A DNA stretch of 64,000 bases from the NCBI RefSeq assembly GCF_904848625.1, contig NZ_CAJHCP010000017.1:1-64000 (forward strand). The letters are read 5' to 3'. The position numbers and the translations under genes were made by a program. Below the pieces are notes generated by a model that saw only the letters and a program-made list of their open reading frames with translations, made no database searches and was not told where the DNA came from. Position 1 is the first letter of the stretch; every line of letters starts with the position of its first letter. This stretch comes from Paraburkholderia metrosideri. Its GTDB lineage: Bacteria; Pseudomonadota; Gammaproteobacteria; Burkholderiales; Burkholderiaceae. Shown one piece after another: positions 16,971 through 25,992 of the stretch.

Positions 16971-17948
16971 ATGACAACAGCAATGGTCAAACAGGAAATC
17001 GCCGTGGCGTCATTCAGTCGGGTGTACGACCTCGATCAGGTCGAAACCGCGCTGAACGATCTGGGCGACGGCGCGAACGAGGCGCTGCGCGCGACGTACG
17101 AGAAGATGCTGAAAACCGGCAACCTGCGCTTTTGCGTGAAGCCGAACCGGATGCCGTCGATCGACGATCTGATCGACGCGCTGCCCAATTTTTCAGCGCC
17201 GCTCGACGACATCCGCAAGCAGGTCGCGCTGTGTCTCGAAACCGAAGACCGGCTCGAACTGATGCCTATTCTGCTGCTCGGCGATCCCGGCATCGGCAAG
17301 ACGCACTTTGCCAAGCAACTGGCGCGTCTGCTGGGCACCGCTTATCAATATGTGGCGATGAGTTCGCTGACGGCGGGGTGGATTCTGTCGGGCGCATCGT
17401 CGCAATGGAAAAACGCCAAGCCCGGCAAGGTGTTCGAGGCGCTCGTGAACGGCAGCTACGCGAACCCCGTGATCGCCGTCGATGAAATCGACAAGGCCAC
17501 CGGCGACTCGCAGTACGACCCGCTTGGCGCGTTGTACGCGCTGCTGGAGCACGACACTGCGCAGACTTTCATCGACGAATTCGCGGAGATTCCGATCAAC
17601 GCGGGCAACGTGATCTGGATCGCGACGGCGAACGACGAGCGCTCGATTCCCGAGCCGATTCTGAACCGGATGAACGTCTACGAGATCCCGCCGCCGGATC
17701 GCGACGGCGCGCGGCGTATCGCGCAGGCGATCTACGACGAGATCCGCTCGGCGCACAACTGGGGCCTGCGTTTTCCCGAGGTACTCGGCGACGATGCGCT
17801 CGACGCGCTGAGGTTGGCCTCGCCGCGAGAAATGCGTCGCGCGATGCTGAATGGATTTGGTTCGGCGCGGATTGCGGGACGCGACCAGATCGAATCTGGC
17901 GATATTCGCCTGGACTACGGAAATCGGCGAAAACCGATCGGTTTTTGA
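16971..17948 (+). CDS. AAA+ ATPase (Lon-like ATPase domain)
   Basis: A 325-residue AAA+ protein. After an N-terminal alpha-helical region, the core has Walker A LLLGDPGIGKTHFAK near residue 105, Walker B NPVIAVDEIDKA near 165, sensor 1 VIWIATANDE near 215, an arginine-finger-like ILNRMNVYEI, and sensor 2 ASPREMRRAML near 290. The layout resembles the ATPase module of Lon but lacks the protease domain. It probably acts as a chaperone or remodeller with an unidentified partner. No operon partner is adjacent. Transcription likely ends at the hairpin at 18218. Confidence 0.85.
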   Translation: MTTAMVKQEIAVASFSRVYDLDQVETALNDLGDGANEALRATYEKMLKTGNLRFCVKPNRMPSIDDLIDALPNFSAPLDDIRKQVALCLETEDRLELMPILLLGDPGIGKTHFAKQLARLLGTAYQYVAMSSLTAGWILSGASSQWKNAKPGKVFEALVNGSYANPVIAVDEIDKATGDSQYDPLGALYALLEHDTAQTFIDEFAEIPINAGNVIWIATANDERSIPEPILNRMNVYEIPPPDRDGARRIAQAIYDEIRSAHNWGLRFPEVLGDDALDALRLASPREMRRAMLNGFGSARIAGRDQIESGDIRLDYGNRRKPIGF

Positions 17949-18217
17949 GGTTTTTTGCCTATTTTTCGCACGAAATCTGCGATTGAGGCGGCTTTTTCAA
18001 GGCTTTTTCGGCAGAAAAAACAGGTTGTCTTTACTGAAAATAAATGAATGCACTGGCAATTATTGCCAATTATGGGATGAGTGCGTGCGATCAATCGACC
18101 TGTTTTTTGATGCTCGACAAATGCATTGGGCTCCAACGAAGCAAGCGTTAGACCCTTCGACGGCGTACACTGAATGAATCAGTCCAACCGATACGCTTCA
18201 GACGCGCCCCATACCGA
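17949..18217 (+). other. Intergenic stretch, possible small RNA
   Basis: An AT-richer stretch after the AAA+ gene containing an imperfect palindrome around 18046-18070 (GGCAATTATTGCC) and ending at a strong terminator. It could be a long 3' UTR or a separate small RNA. No coding gene is supported. Confidence 0.3.
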
Positions 18218-18250
18218 ATGCCCGCAGTCGCCCAGACTGCGGGCATTTCT
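18218..18250 (+). terminator. Rho-independent terminator
   Basis: A 12-bp perfect stem ATGCCCGCAGTC (18218-18229) and GACTGCGGGCAT (18235-18246) with a 5-nt loop, followed by TTTCT. It terminates rightward transcription from the AAA+ gene or an intervening RNA. Confidence 0.8.
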
Positions 18251-18403
18251 ATCTGCGCGGCGTCGCGGAATTTTCGCGCAACGGTTGTGCAAGGGCAGGT
18301 GCGTATGGCAACGAGCGGTTTGCAAGAATCGAGTGCCGCATCCTGTCTTCTTCTTATCCGCTGAACGAGGCAGCGCGCGGCGAATCTGGCCGCGTCAAGG
18401 GAC

Positions 18404-19510
18404 ATGGATCAAATCGAATGTGTTGTGATCGGCGCGGGTGTGGTCGGTCTTGCCGTGGCACGCGCCCTGGCAGCGCGAGGACGCGAAGTGATCGTGCTGG
18501 AAGCTGCCGAGGCAATCGGCGTGGGCACCAGCTCGCGCAATAGCGAAGTCGTTCACGCGGGCATCTACTATCCGCGCGGGTCGCTCAAGGCGGCGCTTTG
18601 CGTACGTGGTCGCGAGATGCTTTACGACTACTGCGTCGAGCATAACGTGCCGCATTCGCGTTGCGGCAAATTGCTGGTGGCCACGTCGCGCAACCAGATT
18701 CCTCAGCTCGAAAGCATCATGGCCAAGGGCCGCGATAATGGCGTGCTCGATCTGATGCGTATCAGCGGTGAACAGGCGCAAGAACTCGAACCCAAACTCG
18801 AGTGCGTCGAAGCCGTGTTCTCTCCGCAAACGGGCATTGTCGATAGTCATCAGTTCATGCTGGCGCTCCAGGGCGACGCCGAACGCGATGGCGCGGTGTG
18901 CGCGTTTCACGCACCGGTGGAGGCGATCGCTGCCAGCAACGGCCGCTTCGTTGTCACGGTCGGCGGCGATGCGCCGATTACGATCAGCGCCGCGTGTGTG
19001 ATCAACAGCGCCGGATTGCACGCGAATTCGCTCGCCCGCAAAATTCGCGGGCTCGATGCGCGTCATGTGCCGCCGCTTTATCTGGCGCGCGGCAACTATT
19101 TCAGCATTTCGGGGCGCGCACCGTTCAGTCGTCTGATTTATCCGATGCCAAACGAAGCCGGCCTCGGCGTGCATCTCACCATCGACCTCGGTGGCCAGGC
19201 GCGCTTCGGTCCCGATGTCGAATGGGTCGATGCGATTAATTACGACGTCGATCCCCGTCGCGCGGAGTCTTTCTATTCGGCGATTCGCGCGTATTGGCCA
19301 GAGCTTCCCGATAACGCATTGCAACCGGCGTATGCGGGTATTCGCCCGAAGCTGTCGGGCCCGGGCGAGCCTGCCGCCGATTTCGTCATTCAGGGACCGG
19401 CCGCGCATGGTGTGCGTGGGCTGGTTAATCTGTTCGGTATCGAGTCGCCTGGTTTGACTGCATCGCTTGCCATTGCGCAGCGGGTTTGCGAGTTGAGCGG
19501 CCGCGCCTGA
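18404..19510 (+). CDS. FAD-dependent oxidoreductase (LhgO/GlpD-like DAO family)
   Basis: A 368-residue flavoenzyme of the D-amino-acid-oxidase fold. The N-terminus has the Rossmann dinucleotide motif VVIGAGVVGLAVARALA and a second FAD contact IVLEAAEAIG. SSRNSEVVHAGIYYP is the signature of the L-2-hydroxyglutarate oxidase group, followed by FSPQTGIVDSHQF. The C-terminal part has AYAGIRPKLSGPG and LFGIESPGLTASLAIA closing the FAD site. Likely reaction: oxidation of L-2-hydroxyglutarate or a similar 2-hydroxyacid with transfer to the quinone pool. This is assigned from motifs; substrate is not proven. There is no operon partner. Confidence 0.85.
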   Translation: MDQIECVVIGAGVVGLAVARALAARGREVIVLEAAEAIGVGTSSRNSEVVHAGIYYPRGSLKAALCVRGREMLYDYCVEHNVPHSRCGKLLVATSRNQIPQLESIMAKGRDNGVLDLMRISGEQAQELEPKLECVEAVFSPQTGIVDSHQFMLALQGDAERDGAVCAFHAPVEAIAASNGRFVVTVGGDAPITISAACVINSAGLHANSLARKIRGLDARHVPPLYLARGNYFSISGRAPFSRLIYPMPNEAGLGVHLTIDLGGQARFGPDVEWVDAINYDVDPRRAESFYSAIRAYWPELPDNALQPAYAGIRPKLSGPGEPAADFVIQGPAAHGVRGLVNLFGIESPGLTASLAIAQRVCELSGRA

Positions 19511-19741
19511 TCAAAGTGCGAGCTACTCGCGTCTGTTCGTTGTCGTTTTGCCGCACCGGTTCGCTATCCGTTTGCATGAGCGCAGCGTGACCCGCTACGC
19601 AGACGTCGGCACGTGAACAGCCTAGCTACCAATTCGGTTATCTCCAGCATTTGGAGCGTCACGCACGGCGGCTTCATTGCTATCCTTGGGGACCGCTGTC
19701 GAAGAACAGCGATCGGTTCAATACCAACAAGCGAGTCCCCC

Positions 19742-20053
19742 ATGAAATCATCCCGTCGTACGTTTCTGATTACGAGCATTGGCGTCGCATCCACATTCGC
19801 GCTGTCGCGCCAGGCTTTCGCCGATGCGCCGAAAGTGGCCGACACCGATCCGACCGCCCAGGCGCTCGGCTATAAATCGGATGCAAGCAAGGTCGACAAG
19901 GCGAAGTTCGCCAAATACGCAGCCGGCCAGGACTGCGGCAACTGCAGCTTCTACCAGGCAAAAGCCACCGACGCGTACGGCGGTTGTCCGATGTTCGCGG
20001 GCAAGCAGGTCGCGAGCAAGGGTTGGTGCAGCGCATATAACAAGAAGAGCTAA
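19742..20053 (+). CDS. High-potential iron-sulfur protein (HiPIP)
   Basis: A 103-residue exported electron carrier. The N-terminus (MKSSRRTFLITSIGVAST) is a twin-arginine signal, as expected for a cofactor folded in the cytosol, with cleavage after SRQAFA. The mature domain has the four cluster cysteines in the usual spacing: QDCGNCSFY, GGCPMF and GWCSAY. It binds one [4Fe-4S](3+/2+) cluster and shuttles electrons in the periplasm, for example between a cytochrome bc1 and an oxidase. It is monocistronic. The ATG at 19742 is chosen because it begins the Tat signal directly. Confidence 0.93.
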   Translation: MKSSRRTFLITSIGVASTFALSRQAFADAPKVADTDPTAQALGYKSDASKVDKAKFAKYAAGQDCGNCSFYQAKATDAYGGCPMFAGKQVASKGWCSAYNKKS

Positions 20054-20307
20054 CGGCGCTTTGAGGTGGCGCCTCCTCGATGTCGGACGGGAAGCGCCGC
20101 AACATGAATACGCACTGCCGGCGGTCAGCCGCGAAGGCGTCATCCGTCTCGCGCGGACGACGCCTTTTTGTCCCTTGAAAACCGCACAAGCGCTCTTTAC
20201 ACTCGAATTCGACCCCTTCCGCTAGCAAGTTTTTGCGCACGCTAACGAAGCGTCATGGCGTCTGAAACGGCCTGACTCGGAACTCTTTCCGCTGGCTGGA
20301 GATTCGA

Positions 20308-21600
20308 ATGTCACCTGCGTCAAGGAGCTTCAATACACGGGCCGTCGTCGCGGCCGTGATCGGCAATGCGCTGGAGTGGTACGACTTCACCGTGTTCGGT
20401 TTTCTGACGGTGGTGATCGCGCAATTGTTCTTTCCGGCGAGCAATGACTACGCGTCGTTGCTGCTGACCACCGCGACGTTCGGCGTCGCTTTCGTGATGC
20501 GGCCAATTGGCGGCATCGTGCTCGGACTCTATGCCGATCGCGCTGGACGCAAGGCGGCGTTATCGCTGGTCATCGCGCTGATGACGTTCGGCATTCTGCT
20601 GCTGGCTATCGCGCCTCCGTATTCGGCAATCGGTGTTGGCGCGCCGTTGATGATCGTCGTTGGACGTATGTTGCAGGGCTTCTCTGCCGGCGGCGAGTTC
20701 GGCAGTTCGACGGCATTACTGATCGAAGCGGCGCCGTTCTCGAAACGCGGCTTTTACGGTAGCTGGCAGATGGCGAGTCAGGCAGCGGCGCTGCTGCTCG
20801 GCGCGCTGGTGGGCGGCGTCATAACGCGCGGCCTGTCGCCTGAAGCATTGCATTCGTGGGGTTGGCGCGTTCCGTTTATTCTCGGGCTGATCATTGGGCC
20901 AGTCGGCTTTTATATCCGCCGACATCTGGCTGATTCCGAAGCCTTTCTGCTCGCACAAAAAACCGCGCCCCGTGCGACGCTTGGCGAGGTCTTCAAGAGT
21001 CATAGCCGTGATGTGCTGTGCGGACTCGGCTCCGTCGTTGCACTCACGGTGACGATCTATGTGTTGATCAGCTACCTGCCGACCTTCGCGGTCAACCAAC
21101 TGAAACTGCCTTATGCGCAATCGTTTTATGCGGTGATCGTCGGCAATCTTTTATTGACCGTGCTGTCGCCGCTCACCGGCGCATGGTCCGACAGAATTGG
21201 ACGCAAAGGGCTTTCGCTGTGGTCGCTGGTGATTACGCTGGTGGCTATCTACCCGTTGTTCGCGTGGCTCGCCGCTTATCCCAGCGTGTCGAAGCTGATT
21301 CTCGTGCAGGCGCTTCTGTCGATCACGCTGTCGGGCTATTACGGGCCGTTCGGCGCATTGATCGCCGAACTGTTTCCGACGAACGTGCGCTCAATCGGCT
21401 TATCGATCGCCTATAACATCGCGGTGATGGTGTTCGGCGGTTTTGGCCCGTTTGTCGTGACGTGGCTGATCAACACCACCGGTTCGTCGCTCGCGCCAAT
21501 CTATTACGTCATGGGCGGACTGATGGTGTCGATTATCGCGGTGGCCTGTATTCCCGGGCAGCGTCACGTGGATCTCGACGCGCAGCGCAAACCGGCGTAA
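20308..21600 (+). CDS. MFS transporter, metabolite:proton symporter type
   Basis: A 430-residue inner-membrane carrier with 12 predicted helices. The opening block AVVAAVIGNALEWYDFTVFGFL is the hallmark of the metabolite:H+ symporter branch (ProP, citrate and alpha-ketoglutarate permeases). Loop 2-3 motif GLYADRAGRKAAL and RMLQGFSAGGEFGSSTALLIE follow, and the second half repeats as AWSDRIGRKGL and AELFPTNVRSIGLSIAYN. The substrate is probably a small carboxylate or betaine. It precedes a convergent amidase gene and stands alone. Confidence 0.88.
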   Translation: MSPASRSFNTRAVVAAVIGNALEWYDFTVFGFLTVVIAQLFFPASNDYASLLLTTATFGVAFVMRPIGGIVLGLYADRAGRKAALSLVIALMTFGILLLAIAPPYSAIGVGAPLMIVVGRMLQGFSAGGEFGSSTALLIEAAPFSKRGFYGSWQMASQAAALLLGALVGGVITRGLSPEALHSWGWRVPFILGLIIGPVGFYIRRHLADSEAFLLAQKTAPRATLGEVFKSHSRDVLCGLGSVVALTVTIYVLISYLPTFAVNQLKLPYAQSFYAVIVGNLLLTVLSPLTGAWSDRIGRKGLSLWSLVITLVAIYPLFAWLAAYPSVSKLILVQALLSITLSGYYGPFGALIAELFPTNVRSIGLSIAYNIAVMVFGGFGPFVVTWLINTTGSSLAPIYYVMGGLMVSIIAVACIPGQRHVDLDAQRKPA

Positions 21601-21664
21601 CGGGTGGCAGAACGGTTCAGATTCTGGCCTTGCCGTGCAGCACTCGCAGCGATTGTTTGAGCCG

Positions 21665-23182
21665 CTAACTGCGCGCCTGCATCAACGGTGGCCTTTTGTC
21701 GAACCATGGCCGCGCGGCTTCTAGTTGTGCCGCCAGACGCAACAGCGTCGCCTCTCCGCCAATGCGCGATGCGAACTGCACGCCAATCGGCAATCCACGC
21801 GCATTCCAGTACAGCGGCACCGACATTGCCGGCTGGCCGCTCAGATTGAACACCTCCGTGCATCCTGCCCACGCGAATGCTTTGTTCGACGCTTCGGTCA
21901 GCAGTTTCTTCATCAGCGCTTCGAGCGGCATGGCGGTAACGGCGCGCATCTGCAGGCGTTCTGCGGACGTGGGTTGCATCTCGCCAATCTTGATCGGCGC
22001 GGACGCGAGTGTCGCGCACAGTACGACGTCAAACCGGTTCAGCAGATCGGTCAGGTGTTCCGTGATGCGGCGTTGTTCGTCAAGCGCAGCGGGGAGCCCT
22101 CGCTCACCGAGTTTGCGGCCGACATGCGCCATCGCCCATGTCGAGATTTCGAATTCGCCGCGCTGCGGTTTGTGTCCGGAGATGCGCTCGGCGTTCAGCA
22201 CGAGATCTTCTGCTGTGACTGACCACAGCGTCAAAAACGCATGACGTACCGCGGCGAAATCGATGCCGAGCGAGACCGGCTCGATGTTATGACCCAGCGA
22301 ACTGGCGAGCTGCGCGGCGTCTTCGAGTGCCGCGAGTGAATCGACGGACAGCGACGGCGCGAGCATTGCGTCGGTCACGTACGCAATATTCAACGGGTTG
22401 CATGGCTCGCGGCTCGCGCCGAGAAAAGTACCCGGCGCGCCGGGCGCACGTTCGGCGTTCCCCGCGAGCAGGTCGAGCAGCAACGCGCTGTCACGCACGC
22501 TGCGCGACACCGCGTGATCGATGCCGAGGTCGCCCGCGCCTGGCGGTGCGGCGCGCGGCACGCGTCCACGGGATGGTTTGAGGCCGAAGAGTCCGCAGCA
22601 CGAAGCCGGAATGCGGATCGAGCCGCCGCCGTCCGACGCATGCGCAAGTGGCACGATACCCGCGGCAACGGCCGCCGCTGCGCCACCGCTCGACCCGCCT
22701 GGCGTATGGTCCAGATTCCACGGATTGCGGCACGCGCCAAACAGTTCGGGCTCCGTATAAGGCATCTGGCCGAGTTCGGGCGTGCTCGTCTTGCCAAAGA
22801 TATTCAGACCGGCCGCTTTGGCCAGCGCGACGACCGGCGCATCCTGCGCGGGAACGAAGTGCCGATAGTGACGGCTGCCCATTGCCATGCGTAACCCCGC
22901 AACGGGAGCGCCAAGGTCTTTGATCAGATAGGGCACGCCCGCGAGAGACGCTTGTGCGCCCGTACTATCTGCGCTCGTTTCGCCGCTTGCCCGCTTCTCG
23001 TCGTCGCGCGATGCACGTTGACGGGCTGCATCGTAGTCCTTCAGCACAATCGCATTGATCGCGGGATTGACGGCTTCGGTGCGCGAGATCGCGATGTCGA
23101 TTAATTCACGTGCGCTGGCCTGGCGGGTTCGCACGAGTTCGGCGAGGCCGATGGCGTCATGGGCGAGATAGTCTGATTGCAC
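21665..23182 (-). CDS. Amidase-signature hydrolase
   Basis: A 505-residue enzyme of the amidase-signature superfamily, hydrolysing a C-N amide bond. The Ser-cisSer-Lys triad is visible: Lys in PYLIKDLG, cis-Ser in TPGGSSGGAAAAVAAG, and nucleophile Ser in DGGGSIRIPAS. The C-terminal half is typical for AtzF/GatA-like family members, including FNLSGQPAMSVPL. The start is a GTG at 23182. It reads leftward towards the convergent MFS gene, and its promoter lies just right of 23182. Absence of GatB/GatC nearby argues against the tRNA amidotransferase role; a catabolic amidase is more likely. Confidence 0.9.
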   Translation of the reverse strand: MQSDYLAHDAIGLAELVRTRQASARELIDIAISRTEAVNPAINAIVLKDYDAARQRASRDDEKRASGETSADSTGAQASLAGVPYLIKDLGAPVAGLRMAMGSRHYRHFVPAQDAPVVALAKAAGLNIFGKTSTPELGQMPYTEPELFGACRNPWNLDHTPGGSSGGAAAAVAAGIVPLAHASDGGGSIRIPASCCGLFGLKPSRGRVPRAAPPGAGDLGIDHAVSRSVRDSALLLDLLAGNAERAPGAPGTFLGASREPCNPLNIAYVTDAMLAPSLSVDSLAALEDAAQLASSLGHNIEPVSLGIDFAAVRHAFLTLWSVTAEDLVLNAERISGHKPQRGEFEISTWAMAHVGRKLGERGLPAALDEQRRITEHLTDLLNRFDVVLCATLASAPIKIGEMQPTSAERLQMRAVTAMPLEALMKKLLTEASNKAFAWAGCTEVFNLSGQPAMSVPLYWNARGLPIGVQFASRIGGEATLLRLAAQLEAARPWFDKRPPLMQARS

Positions 23183-23291
23183 GTCGGATGGGCCCTCGTT
23201 ATTGAGTTTGTCGAGTGTGGATCAGCCGCTTTTCATGCGCGCGTTGCGTTAGCCCGAATCGATTCAAGCCGCCGCACGGATGGACCCGCAT

Positions 23292-23341
23292 GGAAAAAGA
23301 CGGCGTGCCGTTTGACTGACACACCGTCTTTGACAGCGTAC
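23292..23341 (-). terminator. Terminator of dienelactone hydrolase gene
   Basis: Stem AAAGACGG (23296-23303) and CCGTCTTT (23334-23341), which on the minus strand is followed by a short T-run. It lies about 90 bp beyond the hydrolase stop. Confidence 0.65.
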
Positions 23342-23426
23342 CCGAGTTGCAAGCGGGACAGTGATACGCCTACCTGATTAATGCCGATTTAGAAGCGCCA
23401 ATCAGTGCGCAATTCAATGCCGCCAA

Positions 23427-24125
23427 TTACAGACGTTCGCCAAGGAAAGTCAACGTGCGGCCGTGCGCCAACGCAGCGGCGCGCTGGTTATACGACGGAC
23501 GGTCCGAGCAATTGAAACCGTGATCGGCATTCGGATAAATGTTGAAGTCGACATCGGTGCGGCCTGCGAACCGTTCCTGAATCTCGCCCACGGCCGACAG
23601 CGGGATATGCGCGTCGAGTTCGCCGTAGTGGAATTGCATCGGCACCTTGATGTTCGGAACCAGTTCGAGCTGGTTCTGGATGCCGCCGCCGTAATAGGCG
23701 ACCGCGCCGTCTACCGAGCCTTGCGCCGCAGCCAGATACGCGAGGCGTCCGCCAAAGCAGTAGCCGATGGCCGCAACTTTGCCCGTGACTTCCGGCATTG
23801 CGCGCAATGCTGCCGCAGCGGAGCCGATGTCGGCGACCGCCTCGTCGACGTTGAGCTTTTGCATCAGTTCGACGCCCTTGTCGCGATCGGCGCCGTTGTA
23901 CGTCAATTCGACGCGCGGCTGCACGCGCCAGAACACGTCCGGTGCGAGCGCGATGTAGCCGTCTTGTGCGTACTGATCCGCGACCGAACGGATGTGGCTG
24001 TTCACGCCGAAGATTTCCTGAATGATGATGACGGCCGGTCCTTTGCCACCTTTAGGCAGCGCCAGATAGCCGCCGAAACTGTCGTTGCCGGCGGGGATGT
24101 CGATCCATCGGGAAGTCGTGCTCAT
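23427..24125 (-). CDS. Dienelactone hydrolase-family protein
   Basis: A 232-residue alpha/beta hydrolase related to carboxymethylenebutenolidase (ClcD). The nucleophile elbow is IGYCFGGRLAY with Cys as nucleophile, the acid is in YGELDAHIPL and the His in PNADHGFN, the Cys-Asp-His triad of the family. Length matches ClcD. Such enzymes open dienelactones in chloroaromatic degradation or act as general esterases; no other aromatic-degradation gene is nearby, so a general role is as likely. It is transcribed leftward and ended by the hairpin at 23292. Confidence 0.9.
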   Translation of the reverse strand: MSTTSRWIDIPAGNDSFGGYLALPKGGKGPAVIIIQEIFGVNSHIRSVADQYAQDGYIALAPDVFWRVQPRVELTYNGADRDKGVELMQKLNVDEAVADIGSAAAALRAMPEVTGKVAAIGYCFGGRLAYLAAAQGSVDGAVAYYGGGIQNQLELVPNIKVPMQFHYGELDAHIPLSAVGEIQERFAGRTDVDFNIYPNADHGFNCSDRPSYNQRAAALAHGRTLTFLGERL

Positions 24126-24408
24126 ACTGTTCTCCTTAGACTCGCGCCGTGCCGCGCGGGGTTGGTTTTGATGAAGCGCCAGAGGGCGGAATGCCTGAAG
24201 CGGGCGGTTAGTTTGCCATCAAAAGATTGGCCTTGCAGTGGCGCCCGGAGTGGGCGCAAAGGGCCGCTGCGGGCTTTGCGCGTGACACGATTCTCGTAAG
24301 GGGATTGAAACGTTCTCGATAATTCATTTCTCCGCCGGGAGCCGCGTCGGTACAGTTCAGAGTGTCGGCTCGCCCTATGGTGAGCGTGTGGCTGAACAGG
24401 AGTGGATC

Positions 24409-25512
24409 ATGAGCGAAGGCAGTTTTGTGACACCGTTTGCCGAGCGTTTTCAGATGCGGGTTCCCGTAATACAGGCACCGATGGCAGGCGGCGCCACTAC
24501 ACCGGCACTGGTGGCCGCGGTATCGAATGCGGGCGGATTCGGTTTTCTGGCGGGCGCGGCGCTGTCGCCGGAAAAGATTGCGAGTGAAGTCGCAGCGATT
24601 CGCGCGCTGACGGACCGCCCGTTCGGGGTCAATCTGTTCGTGCTCGACCCCGCATCGCCGGATGAAGCGACCGTGCGCCGCGCGCTCGAAGCGATCGATC
24701 CGCTGCGGGCCGATCTCGGTTTGCCGCCGGGCCAGCCTCTCGAACGCTATGCGCCGGATTTTCGCGCGCAACTGGACATGCTGATCGAATTACGCGTGCC
24801 GGCGGCGAGTTTCACGTTCGGGTTGCTTTCCAGCGCCGATGTCGGCCGCCTTCATGACAACGGCCTATATGTAATAGGCACCGCGACGCATGTCGCCGAA
24901 GGCGTGGCGTGGCGCGATGCCGGTGCCGATGCGATTGCGGCGCAGGGTGCGGAAGCGGGCGCGCATCGCGGCACGTTCATCGGCGCATTCGAAGATGCGC
25001 TGGTTGGCACCATGGCGCTCGTGCCGCAACTCGTCGATGCAACCGGACTGCCGGTGCTCGCCGCTGGCGGCATCATGGACGGCCGCGGCATCGTCGCCGC
25101 GCTGTCGCTCGGCGCGCAGGCCGCGGTGATGGGCACGGCGTTCCTCACCTGCGAAGAGAGCGCGATCCCGCAGGCATGGAAAACCCGGGTACGGTCCATG
25201 TCCGATACGTCAACCACCGTCACGCGCGCGATCACCGGCCGGCATGCGCGCGGCATACGTAATCCGTTGATGCAGCGTTTGAGCGAATCCATCGACAGGA
25301 TTGCGCCGTATCCCGTGCAAAACGCGTTGACGCAGGAACTGCGTCAGAACGCGGGCCGCGCGCAAAACAGCGACTATCTGTCGTTATGGTCGGGCCAGGG
25401 CGCGCCGTTGGGCCGCACGCGCCGCGAAGGGATCGGCGCCGCCGAATTGATGGCGCAACTCGAACAGGAATGGCATGCGGCAACGGCACGGATCGCCGCA
25501 TTCAGGCCGTGA
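24409..25512 (+). CDS. Nitronate monooxygenase (2-nitropropane dioxygenase family)
   Basis: A 367-residue FMN-dependent TIM-barrel enzyme that oxidises alkyl nitronates (such as propionate 3-nitronate) to carbonyl compounds and nitrite. Visible family features are VIQAPMAGGATTPALVAAVSNAGGFGFLA at the start, PFGVNLFV, an AAQGAEAGAHRG stretch with the catalytic His, and AAGGIMDGRGIVAALSLGAQAAVMGTAFL for FMN phosphate binding. The ATG at 24409 has AGGAG seven bases upstream. It is divergent from the dienelactone hydrolase gene. A detoxification role is inferred from the family. Confidence 0.9.
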   Translation: MSEGSFVTPFAERFQMRVPVIQAPMAGGATTPALVAAVSNAGGFGFLAGAALSPEKIASEVAAIRALTDRPFGVNLFVLDPASPDEATVRRALEAIDPLRADLGLPPGQPLERYAPDFRAQLDMLIELRVPAASFTFGLLSSADVGRLHDNGLYVIGTATHVAEGVAWRDAGADAIAAQGAEAGAHRGTFIGAFEDALVGTMALVPQLVDATGLPVLAAGGIMDGRGIVAALSLGAQAAVMGTAFLTCEESAIPQAWKTRVRSMSDTSTTVTRAITGRHARGIRNPLMQRLSESIDRIAPYPVQNALTQELRQNAGRAQNSDYLSLWSGQGAPLGRTRREGIGAAELMAQLEQEWHAATARIAAFRP

Positions 25513-25992
25513 TTTGGCATGAGTCACGCGCATCGTGCGGCAGCGTGCGGTGCGCCTCCTTTTTAAGCAGAAAAGCGAGTTGAATCATGAGTCGTTTAAC
25601 CCGCCTTCAGATCGCATTTACTCTTCTTTAAAACCAGGTTCAACCCTCCAGAAAAGCCTCGCGGCGTGCTGTCAGAGGAATCCTTCACATAGCGGAAACC
25701 CGCATGGGCCGGTGCTTTCCAGCCCGTTTGCCGGGTCGTCCGCGACACCTGTTGGATAAACGCTATTAGTGTTCATCCCACTTTCTCAAAAAAGCCCCAC
25801 AAATTAATTTGATCACCTACACTTGCGCGCAAGTACGGTTTGCCGCCTGCCACAAACAGCCCGGCAACTTTACTGGCCAAGTGCATGAACGATGCAACCG
25901 GCGTGGTCGTCCACGGGACTGAGCGACACGTGTTGGGGAAGCGGGGGCACAGGGCGATTACGTTGTTTTTGGGACCGAAACTGGAGACTTAC
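25513..25992. other. Intergenic region upstream of livK-like gene
   Basis: About 480 bp with short open frames only. The stretch near 25760-25830 is AT-rich and could hold the promoter of the binding-protein gene. No RNA or repeat was recognised. Confidence 0.4.
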
